NCBI GenBank assembly: GCA_034432795.1
Contig: DAOUBF010000039.1
Location: 1-26,097, forward strand
Direction of reading: 5' to 3'
DNA: 26,097 nucleotides
DNA from: DAOUBF01 sp034432795
GTDB lineage: Bacteria > Chloroflexota > Anaerolineae > DSLN01
In this document: positions 14,362 through 21,209 of the stretch, one piece after another
Position numbering within the stretch: position 1 is the first letter of the stretch
How the letters are laid out: every line of letters starts with the position of its first letter
The notes under the pieces: generated by a model
What the model saw: only the letters and a program-made list of their open reading frames with translations
What the model was told of the DNA's origin: nothing
Databases searched by the model: none
Translations under genes and position numbers: made by a program

Positions 14362-15766
14362 CCATTTCCCTATCGGCGGCCTGGGGCTGAAGCTGATCGC
14401 GGCCTTCCTCCTGGTGATCGTCGTCGGTGTGGCCGCCACCGCCATCCTCGCCAATCAGGCCACCACCAGCGAATTCCGCCTGTATATGTTTCGCGGCGGG
14501 ATGGGCAGCGCGGGTCAGGTCCGTGCGGCGCTGACCGAATACTACGCCCAGCGGGGGAGTTGGGCTGGCGTGGAGGCGGTGTTTGAGGCGGACATGGGGC
14601 AAATGGGCATGATGGGCCGGTTTGGCCGTGGGCCGATAGGCCCGATGATGGGCGCGACGATGATGGGCAGCGACCTGGCCCTGGCCGATGCCTCTGGCCG
14701 CATCGTCTATTCACCCCAGGGGCGCGCCGGCCAGCAGGCTTCAGCCGCCGAGCTTGAGAATGGCCTGCCCATCCTGGTGAACGGCCGGCGGGTGGGCACT
14801 CTCCTGGGCAGTGCGCTGCCTCTGACCGCGCAGGACCAGGCCTTCCTGGATCAGGTAAACCGCGCCATTCTGGTCTCCGGCCTGATCGCGGGCGGGCTGG
14901 CTCTTATTTTGGGGGCGGTCCTGGCGGCGAGCATCACCGCGCCGTTGCGCCGCCTGAGGGCGGCGGCGGAGGCCATCGCCCAGGGCAGGCTGGACCAGCG
15001 CGTGCCCCCTGGCCCGCCGGACGAGATCGGCGCGTTGAGCGCCGCCTTCAACCGCATGGCCGAGGGCCTGGCCCAGGCAGAGGAACTGCGCCGCCGTATG
15101 GTCGCGGACATCGCCCACGAACTGCGCACACCGCTCAGCGTCATCCAGGCGCAGGTGGAGGCCCTGCTGGATGGCGTGTTCCCCGCCGACGCCGAGCACA
15201 TCCGCCCGATCCATGAGGAGACGTTGCTTTTGCGCCGGCTGGTGGACGACCTGCGCACGCTGGCCCTGGCCGACGCCGGGCAACTCCAGCTTGAGCGGGC
15301 GCCGACGGATGTGGCCGGGCTGGTGCAGCGCGCCGTCTCCCGCTTCCAGCCGCAGGCGCTGGAGAAGGGCGTGACGCTCACCGCCGAAGTAGCCCCCGAC
15401 CTGCCCACCCTCAAGCTGGATGCGCAACGCATGGATCAGGTCCTGGGCATCTTGCTGGATAATGCGCTGCGCTATACCCCGGCCGGCGGGCGCGTTTGCG
15501 TGCGCGTGGAGAAGAGAGGGCAGGACGGGCGGCTGCGCCTGAGTGTGAGCGACACCGGCCCCGGCATCCCCACCGAGGATTTGCCCCATGTGTTTGACCG
15601 CTTCTGGCGCGGCGAGAAATCGCGCTCGCGTGCAGGGGGCGGCTCTGGCCTGGGCCTGGCCATCGCCAAACAACTCGTTGAGGCGCACGGCGGGCGCATC
15701 TGGGCCGAAAGCACGCCCGGCCAGGGCAGCACGTTTTTCATGGAGTTGCCTGTCCCAAAGGTGTAA
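14351..15766 (+). CDS. Sensor histidine kinase with Met-rich extracytoplasmic loop
   Basis: Predicted 471-residue membrane kinase. Transmembrane segments are at about residues 12-34 and 172-193, with a sensor loop at 35-171. A HAMP domain at about 194-245, a HisKA domain at about 247-310 (H256 in DIAHELRTP) and a HATPase_c domain at about 355-467 (N-box DNALRYTP, DTGPGIP, GGGSGLGLAIAK) follow. The loop contains eight Met in residues 82-105 (DMGQMGMMG ... GPMMGATMMG), resembling the Met-Gly patches of the secreted protein encoded upstream. The ATG at 14351 has GAGGGAG just upstream and overlaps the regulator by 11 bases, so translation is coupled. The architecture is BaeS/CusS-like. Sensing of a soft metal such as Cu(I) or Ag(I), or of the Met-rich protein itself, is a hypothesis. 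Confidence 0.93.
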   Translation: MSRSHFPIGGLGLKLIAAFLLVIVVGVAATAILANQATTSEFRLYMFRGGMGSAGQVRAALTEYYAQRGSWAGVEAVFEADMGQMGMMGRFGRGPIGPMMGATMMGSDLALADASGRIVYSPQGRAGQQASAAELENGLPILVNGRRVGTLLGSALPLTAQDQAFLDQVNRAILVSGLIAGGLALILGAVLAASITAPLRRLRAAAEAIAQGRLDQRVPPGPPDEIGALSAAFNRMAEGLAQAEELRRRMVADIAHELRTPLSVIQAQVEALLDGVFPADAEHIRPIHEETLLLRRLVDDLRTLALADAGQLQLERAPTDVAGLVQRAVSRFQPQALEKGVTLTAEVAPDLPTLKLDAQRMDQVLGILLDNALRYTPAGGRVCVRVEKRGQDGRLRLSVSDTGPGIPTEDLPHVFDRFWRGEKSRSRAGGGSGLGLAIAKQLVEAHGGRIWAESTPGQGSTFFMELPVPKV

Positions 15767-15807
15767 CCTGAAGCAGACCGGGGCATCTAAGTGAGTGATA
15801 GCAGAAC

Positions 15808-15821
15808 CTTAATGCTTAATG
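15808..15821 (+). promoter_or_regulatory. Tandem 7-base direct repeat before the disulfide oxidoreductase gene
   Basis: CTTAATG occurs twice back to back (15808-15814 and 15815-15821), immediately before the GGAGAG ribosome site (15824-15829) of the next gene. No clear -10/-35 pair is seen in the 70-base gap after the kinase, so the gene may be read from the two-component operon. The repeat could be a translational or protein-binding element. Confidence 0.3.
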
Positions 15822-15836
15822 AAGGAGAGTGGATGC

Positions 15837-16511
15837 ATGGCCTTACTCACTAACACTATCCGCCGCAGCGTACAGGAGATGTTCGCCGACCTGCGCCGCC
15901 CGGTACGGCTGGTGATGTTTACGCAGGAGGTGGAGTGCGAGTTTTGCGCCGAGACGCGCCAGCTCGTAGAGGAACTGGCGACGCTCTCGGACAAGATCAG
16001 CGCGGAAGTGCACGATTTTGTCCAGGAGGCCGAATTGGCCCGGTCGTATGGCGTGGATAAAATCCCGGCGATTGTCCTCCTCGGCGACGGCCAGGACTAT
16101 GGCGTGCGCTTCTACGGCATCCCCGCCGGCTACGAGTTCACCTCGCTGGTGGAGGCCATCCGCCTGGTGTCCAGCGGTGACCCTCAATTGAAGGCGAGCA
16201 CGATGGAGACGCTGAAGAACCTGGACCGGGACGTGCACATCCAGGTCTTCGTCACGCCCACCTGCCCTTACTGCCCGCAGGCGGTGTACCTGGCCCACCG
16301 CATGGCGGTGGCCAGCCCGCGCGTCCGCGCCGACATGGTGGAGGTGACCGAATTCCCGCACCTGGCCGTGCGCTATCAGGTCATGGGCGTGCCGCGCACG
16401 GTCATTAATGAGACGGTGCACATTGAAGGGGCGGCGCCGGAGCCTGTCGTATTGAACAAACTGCTTCAGGCGGTGAGTGAAAATGGTCGCGGAAATCCCG
16501 GTACAAGATAA
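15837..16511 (+). CDS. Two-domain protein disulfide oxidoreductase (glutaredoxin-like)
   Basis: Predicted 224-residue cytoplasmic thiol-disulfide oxidoreductase built of two thioredoxin folds, as in the archaeal and thermophile PDO family. The first active site is CEFC (C34, C37) and the second CPYC (C143, C146). Each half also has its cis-proline (KIPAI near P77 and GVPRT near P186). No signal peptide is present. The ATG at 15837 has GGAGAG 7 bases upstream; an in-frame ATG at 15819 is less likely. Its 3' end overlaps the OsmC-family gene by 29 bases, implying coupled translation and a joint function, perhaps with PDO reducing the OsmC peroxidase. PDOs are typical of thermophiles that stabilise intracellular proteins with disulfides. 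Confidence 0.93.
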   Translation: MALLTNTIRRSVQEMFADLRRPVRLVMFTQEVECEFCAETRQLVEELATLSDKISAEVHDFVQEAELARSYGVDKIPAIVLLGDGQDYGVRFYGIPAGYEFTSLVEAIRLVSSGDPQLKASTMETLKNLDRDVHIQVFVTPTCPYCPQAVYLAHRMAVASPRVRADMVEVTEFPHLAVRYQVMGVPRTVINETVHIEGAAPEPVVLNKLLQAVSENGRGNPGTR

Positions 16512-16992
16512 ACCCCAAACGGAAGGCCAGGCCACCCCGGTGGGCAAAGGGGAAGCCGCGGTAGTCTGGCGCGGCGGGCTGCAATTTGAGGGCATCGCGC
16601 CAAGCGGCCATCGCCTGATGCTGGACTCTGCCCCAGAAGTGGGCGGGGCGGATGCGGGCCTGCGCCCGATGGAGTTGGTGTTGCTGGCGCTGGCCGGCTG
16701 CACGGCGATGGATGTGATCTCTATCCTGCGCAAGAAGCGCCAGGAGGTGACCGGCTTTGAGGTGCGTGTCCGCAGCGAGCGCGCCCAGGAGCACCCCAAA
16801 ATCTATACCCACATCGCGCTGGAATACATCGTGCGCGGTCGGAATATCTCGCCGGAGGCGGTGGCGCGGGCCATCACGCTTTCCAAGGAGAAGTACTGCC
16901 CCGTCCACGCCATGCTGCACTCCAGCGTACCGATTGAGTGCGGCTTCCGCATTGAAGAGGATGGGGGACAGAAGACGGAAGACAGATGTTAA
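16483..16992 (+). CDS. OsmC-family peroxiredoxin-like protein
   Basis: Predicted 169-residue OsmC/Ohr-superfamily protein, which reduces organic hydroperoxides with two cysteines. Both are present: C73 in ALAGCTAMDV and C139 in EKYCPVHAML, as in the YhfA/OsmC branch. The length is longer than usual by a 20-residue N-terminal leader and a C-terminal tail. Either GTG 16477 or ATG 16483 could start it; the ATG is preferred because GGTGAG lies just upstream, and both starts lie inside the PDO gene. The last about 11 residues and the stop come from an imperfect 31-bp inverted repeat, giving an extra Cys as the last residue. Partnership with PDO is inferred from the overlap. Confidence 0.88.
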   Translation: MVAEIPVQDKPQTEGQATPVGKGEAAVVWRGGLQFEGIAPSGHRLMLDSAPEVGGADAGLRPMELVLLALAGCTAMDVISILRKKRQEVTGFEVRVRSERAQEHPKIYTHIALEYIVRGRNISPEAVARAITLSKEKYCPVHAMLHSSVPIECGFRIEEDGGQKTEDRC

Positions 16993-17022
16993 TCTGTCCT
17001 CCGTCCTTCGTCTTCCGTCCTC
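16957..17022. repeat. 31-bp imperfect inverted repeat invading the OsmC gene end
   Basis: Left arm 16957-16987 (core GACGGAAGACAGAT) and right arm 16992-17022 pair at 24 of 31 positions around a 4-base loop. The OsmC TAA stop (16990-16992) is in the loop. The arms are made of degenerate ACGGAAGAC/ACGAAGGAC units. The structure is hairpin-terminator-like and could end the operon transcript before the SLC13 promoter. Confidence 0.7.
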
Positions 17023-17051
17023 TTGGCATCTCCCCAGCTTATGATTACAAT
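17023..17051 (+). promoter_or_regulatory. Promoter of the SLC13-type permease gene
   Basis: TTGGCA (17023-17028, 5 of 6), exactly 17 bases, TACAAT (17046-17051, 5 of 6). The ATG is 11 bases after the -10, giving a leader of about 5 bases. This is one of the best sigma-70-like matches in the window and begins right after the inverted repeat arm. Confidence 0.7.
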
Positions 17052-17062
17052 GCTGGGGAGGC

Positions 17063-18874
17063 ATGGACCTTCCTGGCATCGCCACACTTGCCCTGCTGGG
17101 CATCGCCATCGCGCTGTTCATCAGCGGGCGGCTGCGCGCTGACCTGGTCGCGCTGCTTGTCCTGGTGACCCTGGCGGTCACCGGCATCATCACGCCTCAG
17201 GAGGCGTTTTCGGGCTTCAGCCGCTCCGCCGTCATCACCATCCTGGCGATCTTCATCCTCACCGGCGGGCTGTACCGCACCGGGGCCACGCGCACGCTGG
17301 GCCGCAGCCTGTTGCGCCTGGCAGGCGGGCGCACGGGCCGCCGCCTGGTGGTGATCATCATGCTGGCAGGGGCGACCCTCTCCCTGCTCATGAACAACAT
17401 TGCCGCTGCCGCGGTGCTTCTCCCCGCCGTCATGGGCATCTCGCGGCAGACGCGCATCCCGCCTTCCAAGTTGCTCATCCCCCTGGCCTACGCCACGTTG
17501 CTGGGCGGTATGGCCACGTTGCTGACCACAGTGAACATCCTGGTGAGCACGGGCCTGCGCGATCAGGGGCTGGCGCCTTTCGGCCTGTTTGATTTCGCGC
17601 TGGTGGGCGTGCCCATCGCGCTGGCAGGCATTGTATATATGGCCCTGCTGGGCCTGAATCTGTTGCCGGAGCGCAGCACGACGGAGCACCTGGCCCGGCT
17701 GCGCCGGATGCGCACCGACCTGGCCGAACTGTACGGCCTGCGCGAGAACCTGTTTGAGGTGCGCGTTCGCCCTGATTCGCCCCTGGGGGGACGCCGCCTG
17801 GCCGAGAGCGGGCTGAGTGAGCGCTTGAAACTCAACGTCGTGGCCGTGATCCGCGACGGCAACCGCCAGCTTGCCCCCTCCCCCAACATGGTCTTGCAGC
17901 CGGATGACACCCTGCTGGTGGAAGGGCCGTCAGGGGTCGTCGGTGAACTGACCCGACACGGCCTGATCCTGGCGAAGGAACCGGGGGCCGAGGGGGAGGA
18001 GTTAACCTCGGATGAGGTGGTGCTGACCGAGGTCGCCCTCAGCCCCCACGCCGATGTCATCGGGAAAACGCTGAAAGACATCCGCTTCCGCGAGAAGTTC
18101 GGCCTGAGCGTCCTGGCGATCTGGCGCGAAGGCCAGCCGTTGCGCGTCGGGCTGAGCGACATCCCCCTGCACTTCGGCGATGCGCTGCTCGTGCAGGGGC
18201 GGCGCGAGCGCCTGGATGTGTTGCGCACCGACCCGGACTTCCTGGTCTTAGAAGAAGGTGATGCGGAGGGGATCAGGCCGGGCAAGGCCCTGGTCTCTGT
18301 GGTCATCATGGGCCTGGCCCTGGCGCTGGCGGCGCTAAACGTCCTGCCGCTGGCCGAGGCCACGCTGGCCGGCGCGGTGCTCATGGTGTTGAGTGGCTGC
18401 CTGACGATGGATGAGGTTTACCAGTCCATTGAGTGGTCGGCGATTTTCCTCATCGCCGGGATACTGCCCCTGGGCATTGCCATGACTAAGACGGGCGCCG
18501 CGGCGCAACTCAGCGCATGGCTGATCGGCCCGTTGGCTCCCCTTGGGCCTCTGGCAGTGGTCGCCGGCCTGTTTGCGCTGACCGCCGGGCTGACCCAGGT
18601 GATGTCAGGGGTGGCGACGGTGGTGGTAATGACGCCCATCGCCTTAAGCGCCGCAGCGGGCCTGCACGCCAATCCCCACGCCTTCGCCATGGCGGTGGCG
18701 CTGGCCGGTTCAACCGCTTTCCTCACACCGATGGGTCACCCGGTCAATGTGCTGGTGATGGGGCCGGGCGGCTATAGCTTCCGCGATTATGTCCGGGTCG
18801 GTTTGCCGCTGACCGTGCTGACCTTCATCGTCATGCTGATCGTCCTGCCGATTGCCTGGCCCTTGGGCGGTTAG
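17063..18874 (+). CDS. SLC13/DASS-type permease with two RCK_C (TrkA-C) domains
   Basis: Predicted 603-residue membrane transporter of the ion-transporter superfamily: an N-terminal membrane half (about residues 1-200), two cytoplasmic RCK_C/TrkA-C domains (about 228-298 and 320-395) and a C-terminal membrane half (about 405-600). This SLC13-(TrkA_C)2-SLC13 layout is common in bacterial anion permeases (dicarboxylate, sulfate or similar). The first re-entrant motif is typical (LLMNNIAAAAVLLP, N111-N112). In the matching second motif the expected Ser-Asn pair is replaced by S-G-V-A-T (TQVMSGVATVVVMTP, 511-525), so the substrate or Na+ site may differ. The ATG at 17063 follows a strong promoter closely. 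It is a separate transcript from the PDO-OsmC genes, though all face the same way. Confidence 0.88.
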   Translation: MDLPGIATLALLGIAIALFISGRLRADLVALLVLVTLAVTGIITPQEAFSGFSRSAVITILAIFILTGGLYRTGATRTLGRSLLRLAGGRTGRRLVVIIMLAGATLSLLMNNIAAAAVLLPAVMGISRQTRIPPSKLLIPLAYATLLGGMATLLTTVNILVSTGLRDQGLAPFGLFDFALVGVPIALAGIVYMALLGLNLLPERSTTEHLARLRRMRTDLAELYGLRENLFEVRVRPDSPLGGRRLAESGLSERLKLNVVAVIRDGNRQLAPSPNMVLQPDDTLLVEGPSGVVGELTRHGLILAKEPGAEGEELTSDEVVLTEVALSPHADVIGKTLKDIRFREKFGLSVLAIWREGQPLRVGLSDIPLHFGDALLVQGRRERLDVLRTDPDFLVLEEGDAEGIRPGKALVSVVIMGLALALAALNVLPLAEATLAGAVLMVLSGCLTMDEVYQSIEWSAIFLIAGILPLGIAMTKTGAAAQLSAWLIGPLAPLGPLAVVAGLFALTAGLTQVMSGVATVVVMTPIALSAAAGLHANPHAFAMAVALAGSTAFLTPMGHPVNVLVMGPGGYSFRDYVRVGLPLTVLTFIVMLIVLPIAWPLGG

Positions 18875-18875
18875 T

Positions 18876-18950
18876 TCACCCCCACCCTAACCTTCCCCCG
18901 CACAGGGACAAACGGTCTAAAAGCGGGAGCGCAGCGCGTTGCGCCCCTAC
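18876..18950. repeat. Degenerate repeats between convergent genes
   Basis: A weak C-run element (about 18876-18905) is followed by a degenerate copy of the GTAGGGGCGCAG palindrome at 18925-18950 (GGGAGCGCAGCGCG followed by TTGCGCCCCTAC). The minus-strand stop codon of the phosphoesterase gene (18947-18949) lies in the palindrome's right arm. Confidence 0.6.
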
Positions 18951-19483
18951 CGTATGATCTGGATGGCCGTGCCCTCCAGATCATAGATCGCTGCCTCGCC
19001 TGTGGCCGTGTCATAGAGGGCATAAGTGGCGGGGACGTCTCCCTTTCTCGGATGCCAGCCCATGATCGTCCCAGGGTTGATCTTGAGTGCCGTGCCCTCA
19101 CGGTCCCGTTTCAACTCATAGTCATGGTTGTGGCCATAGCAGACGACATCGTGCTCCCCGGCAGCAGCCACCAGCCGCCCCACATCGTCAAAATGATGGA
19201 CGAAGATGCGCTTGCCGCCCAGCAGCAGGCTGGCGGACTCCCCATGCACCTGGATGGTGTCTCGCCTGGACAACGCATTCAGGGTAATGCGGTAGCGGTC
19301 GCCGTCGTTGTTGCCGAACACGATGTGGATCGCGCCCTGGAAGCCTGAGGCCAGTTCATTGACGATGAAGGGGGAGCACAGGTCGCCACAGCAAATCAGG
19401 GCCTCCACGCCCTGCAACCGGCTCAGCGCAGCGCGCAGGTTGGGGATATGGTCATGCATGTCGGATAGAATAGCGATTCGCAT
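18947..19483 (-). CDS. YfcE/MJ0936-type metallophosphoesterase
   Basis: Predicted 178-residue calcineurin-like phosphodiesterase of the small YfcE/VPS29-like group, cleaving phosphodiester bonds with two metal ions. The five motifs are present: SDMHDH (DxH), CGDLCS (GD), GNNDGD (GNxD), VHHF and GHNHDYE (GHxH), followed by INPGT. The length matches the family. The ATG at 19483 has AAGGAG about 8 bases upstream. The stop codon is supplied by a palindromic repeat. It lies downstream of the GH1 glycosidase gene with a 133-base gap containing another palindrome, so it may have its own promoter. The physiological substrate is unknown for most of this family. Confidence 0.9.
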   Translation of the reverse strand: MRIAILSDMHDHIPNLRAALSRLQGVEALICCGDLCSPFIVNELASGFQGAIHIVFGNNDGDRYRITLNALSRRDTIQVHGESASLLLGGKRIFVHHFDDVGRLVAAAGEHDVVCYGHNHDYELKRDREGTALKINPGTIMGWHPRKGDVPATYALYDTATGEAAIYDLEGTAIQIIR

Positions 19484-19525
19484 CTGATCAACTCCTTATT
19501 TTCTTGATCCCTGTCGCCGTCCCAG

Positions 19526-19545
19526 AACCGGGCTTTAGCCCGGTT
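19526..19545. repeat. AACCGGGCTTTAGCCCGGTT palindrome
   Basis: Perfect 9-base arms around TT. It is a third copy of the CCGGGCT-nn-AGCCCGG family (others at 9068-9083 and 21013-21030). It lies between the GH1 glycosidase stop and the phosphoesterase start, both on the minus strand, and could act as a terminator or attenuator there. The rest of 19484-19616 shows nothing recognisable. Confidence 0.7.
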
Positions 19546-19616
19546 GTTGACGGTGTGAAATCATCCGTTGAGTACCGTTTGCAAAGGGAGGGCAGACCCC
19601 AGAAACCTCCGTCCTC

Positions 19617-20945
19617 CTATCCTGGGAACAGGACCTCTTTGATCTCCGGCGCGTAGCGTGCGGCCATGTCGCTGGTGAGGGTGTTTGTGCGGCAGATTTC
19701 GGCGTAAAGCTGGCCGCTGCGCCGCAGGATACGCACCTGTGTTTGTGGGTCCAGCGCAAATAGGCCAAAGCGCAACGACCAGCCATCGGCCCACTCAAAG
19801 TTGTCCACCAGCGTCCAATGATAATAGCCCATGATGGGCCAGTTCAGGTTAAGGGCGTGCCACACTTGAAGGAGATGGGTGAGAAGGAAGCGCGGGCGGC
19901 GGCTATCGTCGGCGTCGGGCACGCCGTTCTCGGTGATGTAAATGGGCAGGCGCGTGGGGGCCAGCCGCTGGAGGCAGCGAAACAGCCCCTGCGGGTAGAT
20001 TTCGCCATAGTCGCCGTCGCCCACCTCGGCCCCCGGCGTGGGGAAGTTGCGCCCGAAGGCATGGCGGGCCTGGCGCAGGTCAAAGGCCACCCGGTCGCGC
20101 ACGTAATAGTTCAGGCCGATAAAGTCCAGAGTCCCGGCGGCCTTGGGGATGAAGCGGCTGCGCCTGAAGGGGAAGACCAGCCGCCCGTTCACCAGCGCCT
20201 CCAGGAAGGCGAGGTTAAAGAAACGGTCCTGAAAGCGGGCTGCAGCGCGGTCCAGAGGGGAGCCAGGGCGGGCCGGGTCAAACACGCGCATGTTGTGGGC
20301 GACGCCCACGCGCGCACCCGGTTGCAGTTCATGGATCGTCTCATAGGCCAGCGCATGGGCGCGCACCATATTGGTCAGCACCTCAAAGGCCAGCCCCATA
20401 CTGCGCTTGCCCGGCGGCCAGCGGCCCTCCATATACCCCAGCAGAGCGTAAATCACGGGTTCGTTGAGGGTGCACCAGCAATCCGTGTAGTCGCCCAGGG
20501 CCTGGACCACCTTGCGCACGTAGCGCTCAAAGCGCCTGACGGTCTCCGCCGATGTCCAGCCGCCTTCCATGAGCAACCAGAGGGGGTTGGTGAAGTGGTG
20601 CAGCGTGACCATCGGTTCAATGTTGCGGCGGCGCAACTCGCGCAACATCTGGCGGTAGCGGTCCAGGGCGGCCTCATCCCACTGGTCCGGCTCCGGCTCC
20701 ACGCGGCTCCACTCAATGGACAGGCGCAGCGCGTTCTGGCCCATCGCCGCCGCACGGTCAAAATCGGCCTCGGCCTGCGCCCACCAATTGCAGGCCAGGC
20801 CCGCCGTGCTGCCATCACGGATGCGGCCCGGGGTCTGCTCCCAGGCCCACCAGTCGTTATTGGTGTTGTGGCCCTCCACCTGGTAGGAGGACACCGCTGT
20901 GCCCCAACGGAAATCGCGCGGAAAGTGCAGTGTCGCCTCGGCCAT
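19617..20945 (-). CDS. GH1-family beta-glycosidase (beta-glucosidase)
   Basis: Predicted 442-residue glycoside hydrolase family 1 retaining enzyme, cleaving beta-glucosides or related sugars. The acid/base Glu is E162 in CTLNEPVIYALLGY and the nucleophile is E339 in YITENGVPD. Other family landmarks are FRWGTAVSSYQVEG near the start, RLSIEWSRVEP and a late GYYHWTLVDNFEWADGWSLRFGL. There is no signal peptide, so it is intracellular. The ATG at 20945 lies 6 bases after a TACAAT box, implying a leaderless mRNA; a TTG five codons upstream would fall inside the promoter. No sugar transporter or regulator is adjacent. GH1 members vary (glucosidase, galactosidase, 6-phospho forms), so the exact sugar is open. 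Confidence 0.95.
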   Translation of the reverse strand: MAEATLHFPRDFRWGTAVSSYQVEGHNTNNDWWAWEQTPGRIRDGSTAGLACNWWAQAEADFDRAAAMGQNALRLSIEWSRVEPEPDQWDEAALDRYRQMLRELRRRNIEPMVTLHHFTNPLWLLMEGGWTSAETVRRFERYVRKVVQALGDYTDCWCTLNEPVIYALLGYMEGRWPPGKRSMGLAFEVLTNMVRAHALAYETIHELQPGARVGVAHNMRVFDPARPGSPLDRAAARFQDRFFNLAFLEALVNGRLVFPFRRSRFIPKAAGTLDFIGLNYYVRDRVAFDLRQARHAFGRNFPTPGAEVGDGDYGEIYPQGLFRCLQRLAPTRLPIYITENGVPDADDSRRPRFLLTHLLQVWHALNLNWPIMGYYHWTLVDNFEWADGWSLRFGLFALDPQTQVRILRRSGQLYAEICRTNTLTSDMAARYAPEIKEVLFPG

Positions 20946-20951
20946 ACCTGC

Positions 20952-20980
20952 ATTGTACAAGGGGATAGTGCTCTTGTCTA
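20952..20980 (-). promoter_or_regulatory. Promoter of the GH1 gene (leaderless)
   Basis: On the minus strand: TAGACA (20980-20975, 5 of 6), 17-base spacer, TACAAT (20957-20952, 5 of 6), then 6 bases to the ATG at 20945. The predicted transcription start coincides with the start codon. Confidence 0.7.
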
Positions 20981-21006
20981 TCTTGCCGTTCTATCGGTTC
21001 CCCCCA

Positions 21007-21108
21007 CCCAGTACCGGGCTTCAGCCCGGTTGGGGGGAGACACTTCCCTCCCCTGGATGGGGGAGGGAGAGAGAGGGGGTGACTCTGCCCCCTACCCTGG
21101 GCCTGGGG
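21007..21108. repeat. CCGGGCTTCAGCCCGG palindrome joined to C/G-run repeat
   Basis: A copy of the CCGGGCT-TC-AGCCCGG palindrome (21014-21029, identical with left flank to 9061-9083) is followed by a C/G-run element (about 21031-21108; arms CCCTCCCC and GGGGGAGGG around ATGG-type loops). The two families abut here as they do not elsewhere. They fill most of the gap between the divergent GH1 and DsbA-like genes. Confidence 0.7.
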
Positions 21109-21159
21109 GTTTTTCGCTCGCTCTGCTCGCTCAGGCTAGCAAAGACCACCGGAGTACTA

Positions 21160-21188
21160 TGGTCAGCCGGGGCGAGATGCCGTAAGAT
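21160..21188 (+). promoter_or_regulatory. Possible promoter of the DsbA-like lipoprotein gene
   Basis: TGGTCA (21160-21165, 4 of 6), 17-base spacer, TAAGAT (21183-21188, 4 of 6). The start codon is 21 bases downstream. The same TGGTCA hexamer at the same spacing precedes the other lipoprotein gene (25836, minus strand). Confidence 0.4.
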
Positions 21189-21209
21189 GGTGACGGGGAT
21201 AAGCGCCCG

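Noticed and set aside
14741..15688. Minus-strand open frame opposite the sensor kinase
   Set aside because: Shadow of the HAMP/HisKA/HATPase coding sequence; no start signal or domain.
19818..21185. Plus-strand open frame of 455 codons opposite the GH1 gene
   Set aside because: It overlaps the GH1 gene with all its catalytic motifs and runs on through repeats at 21007-21108; no domain is seen.
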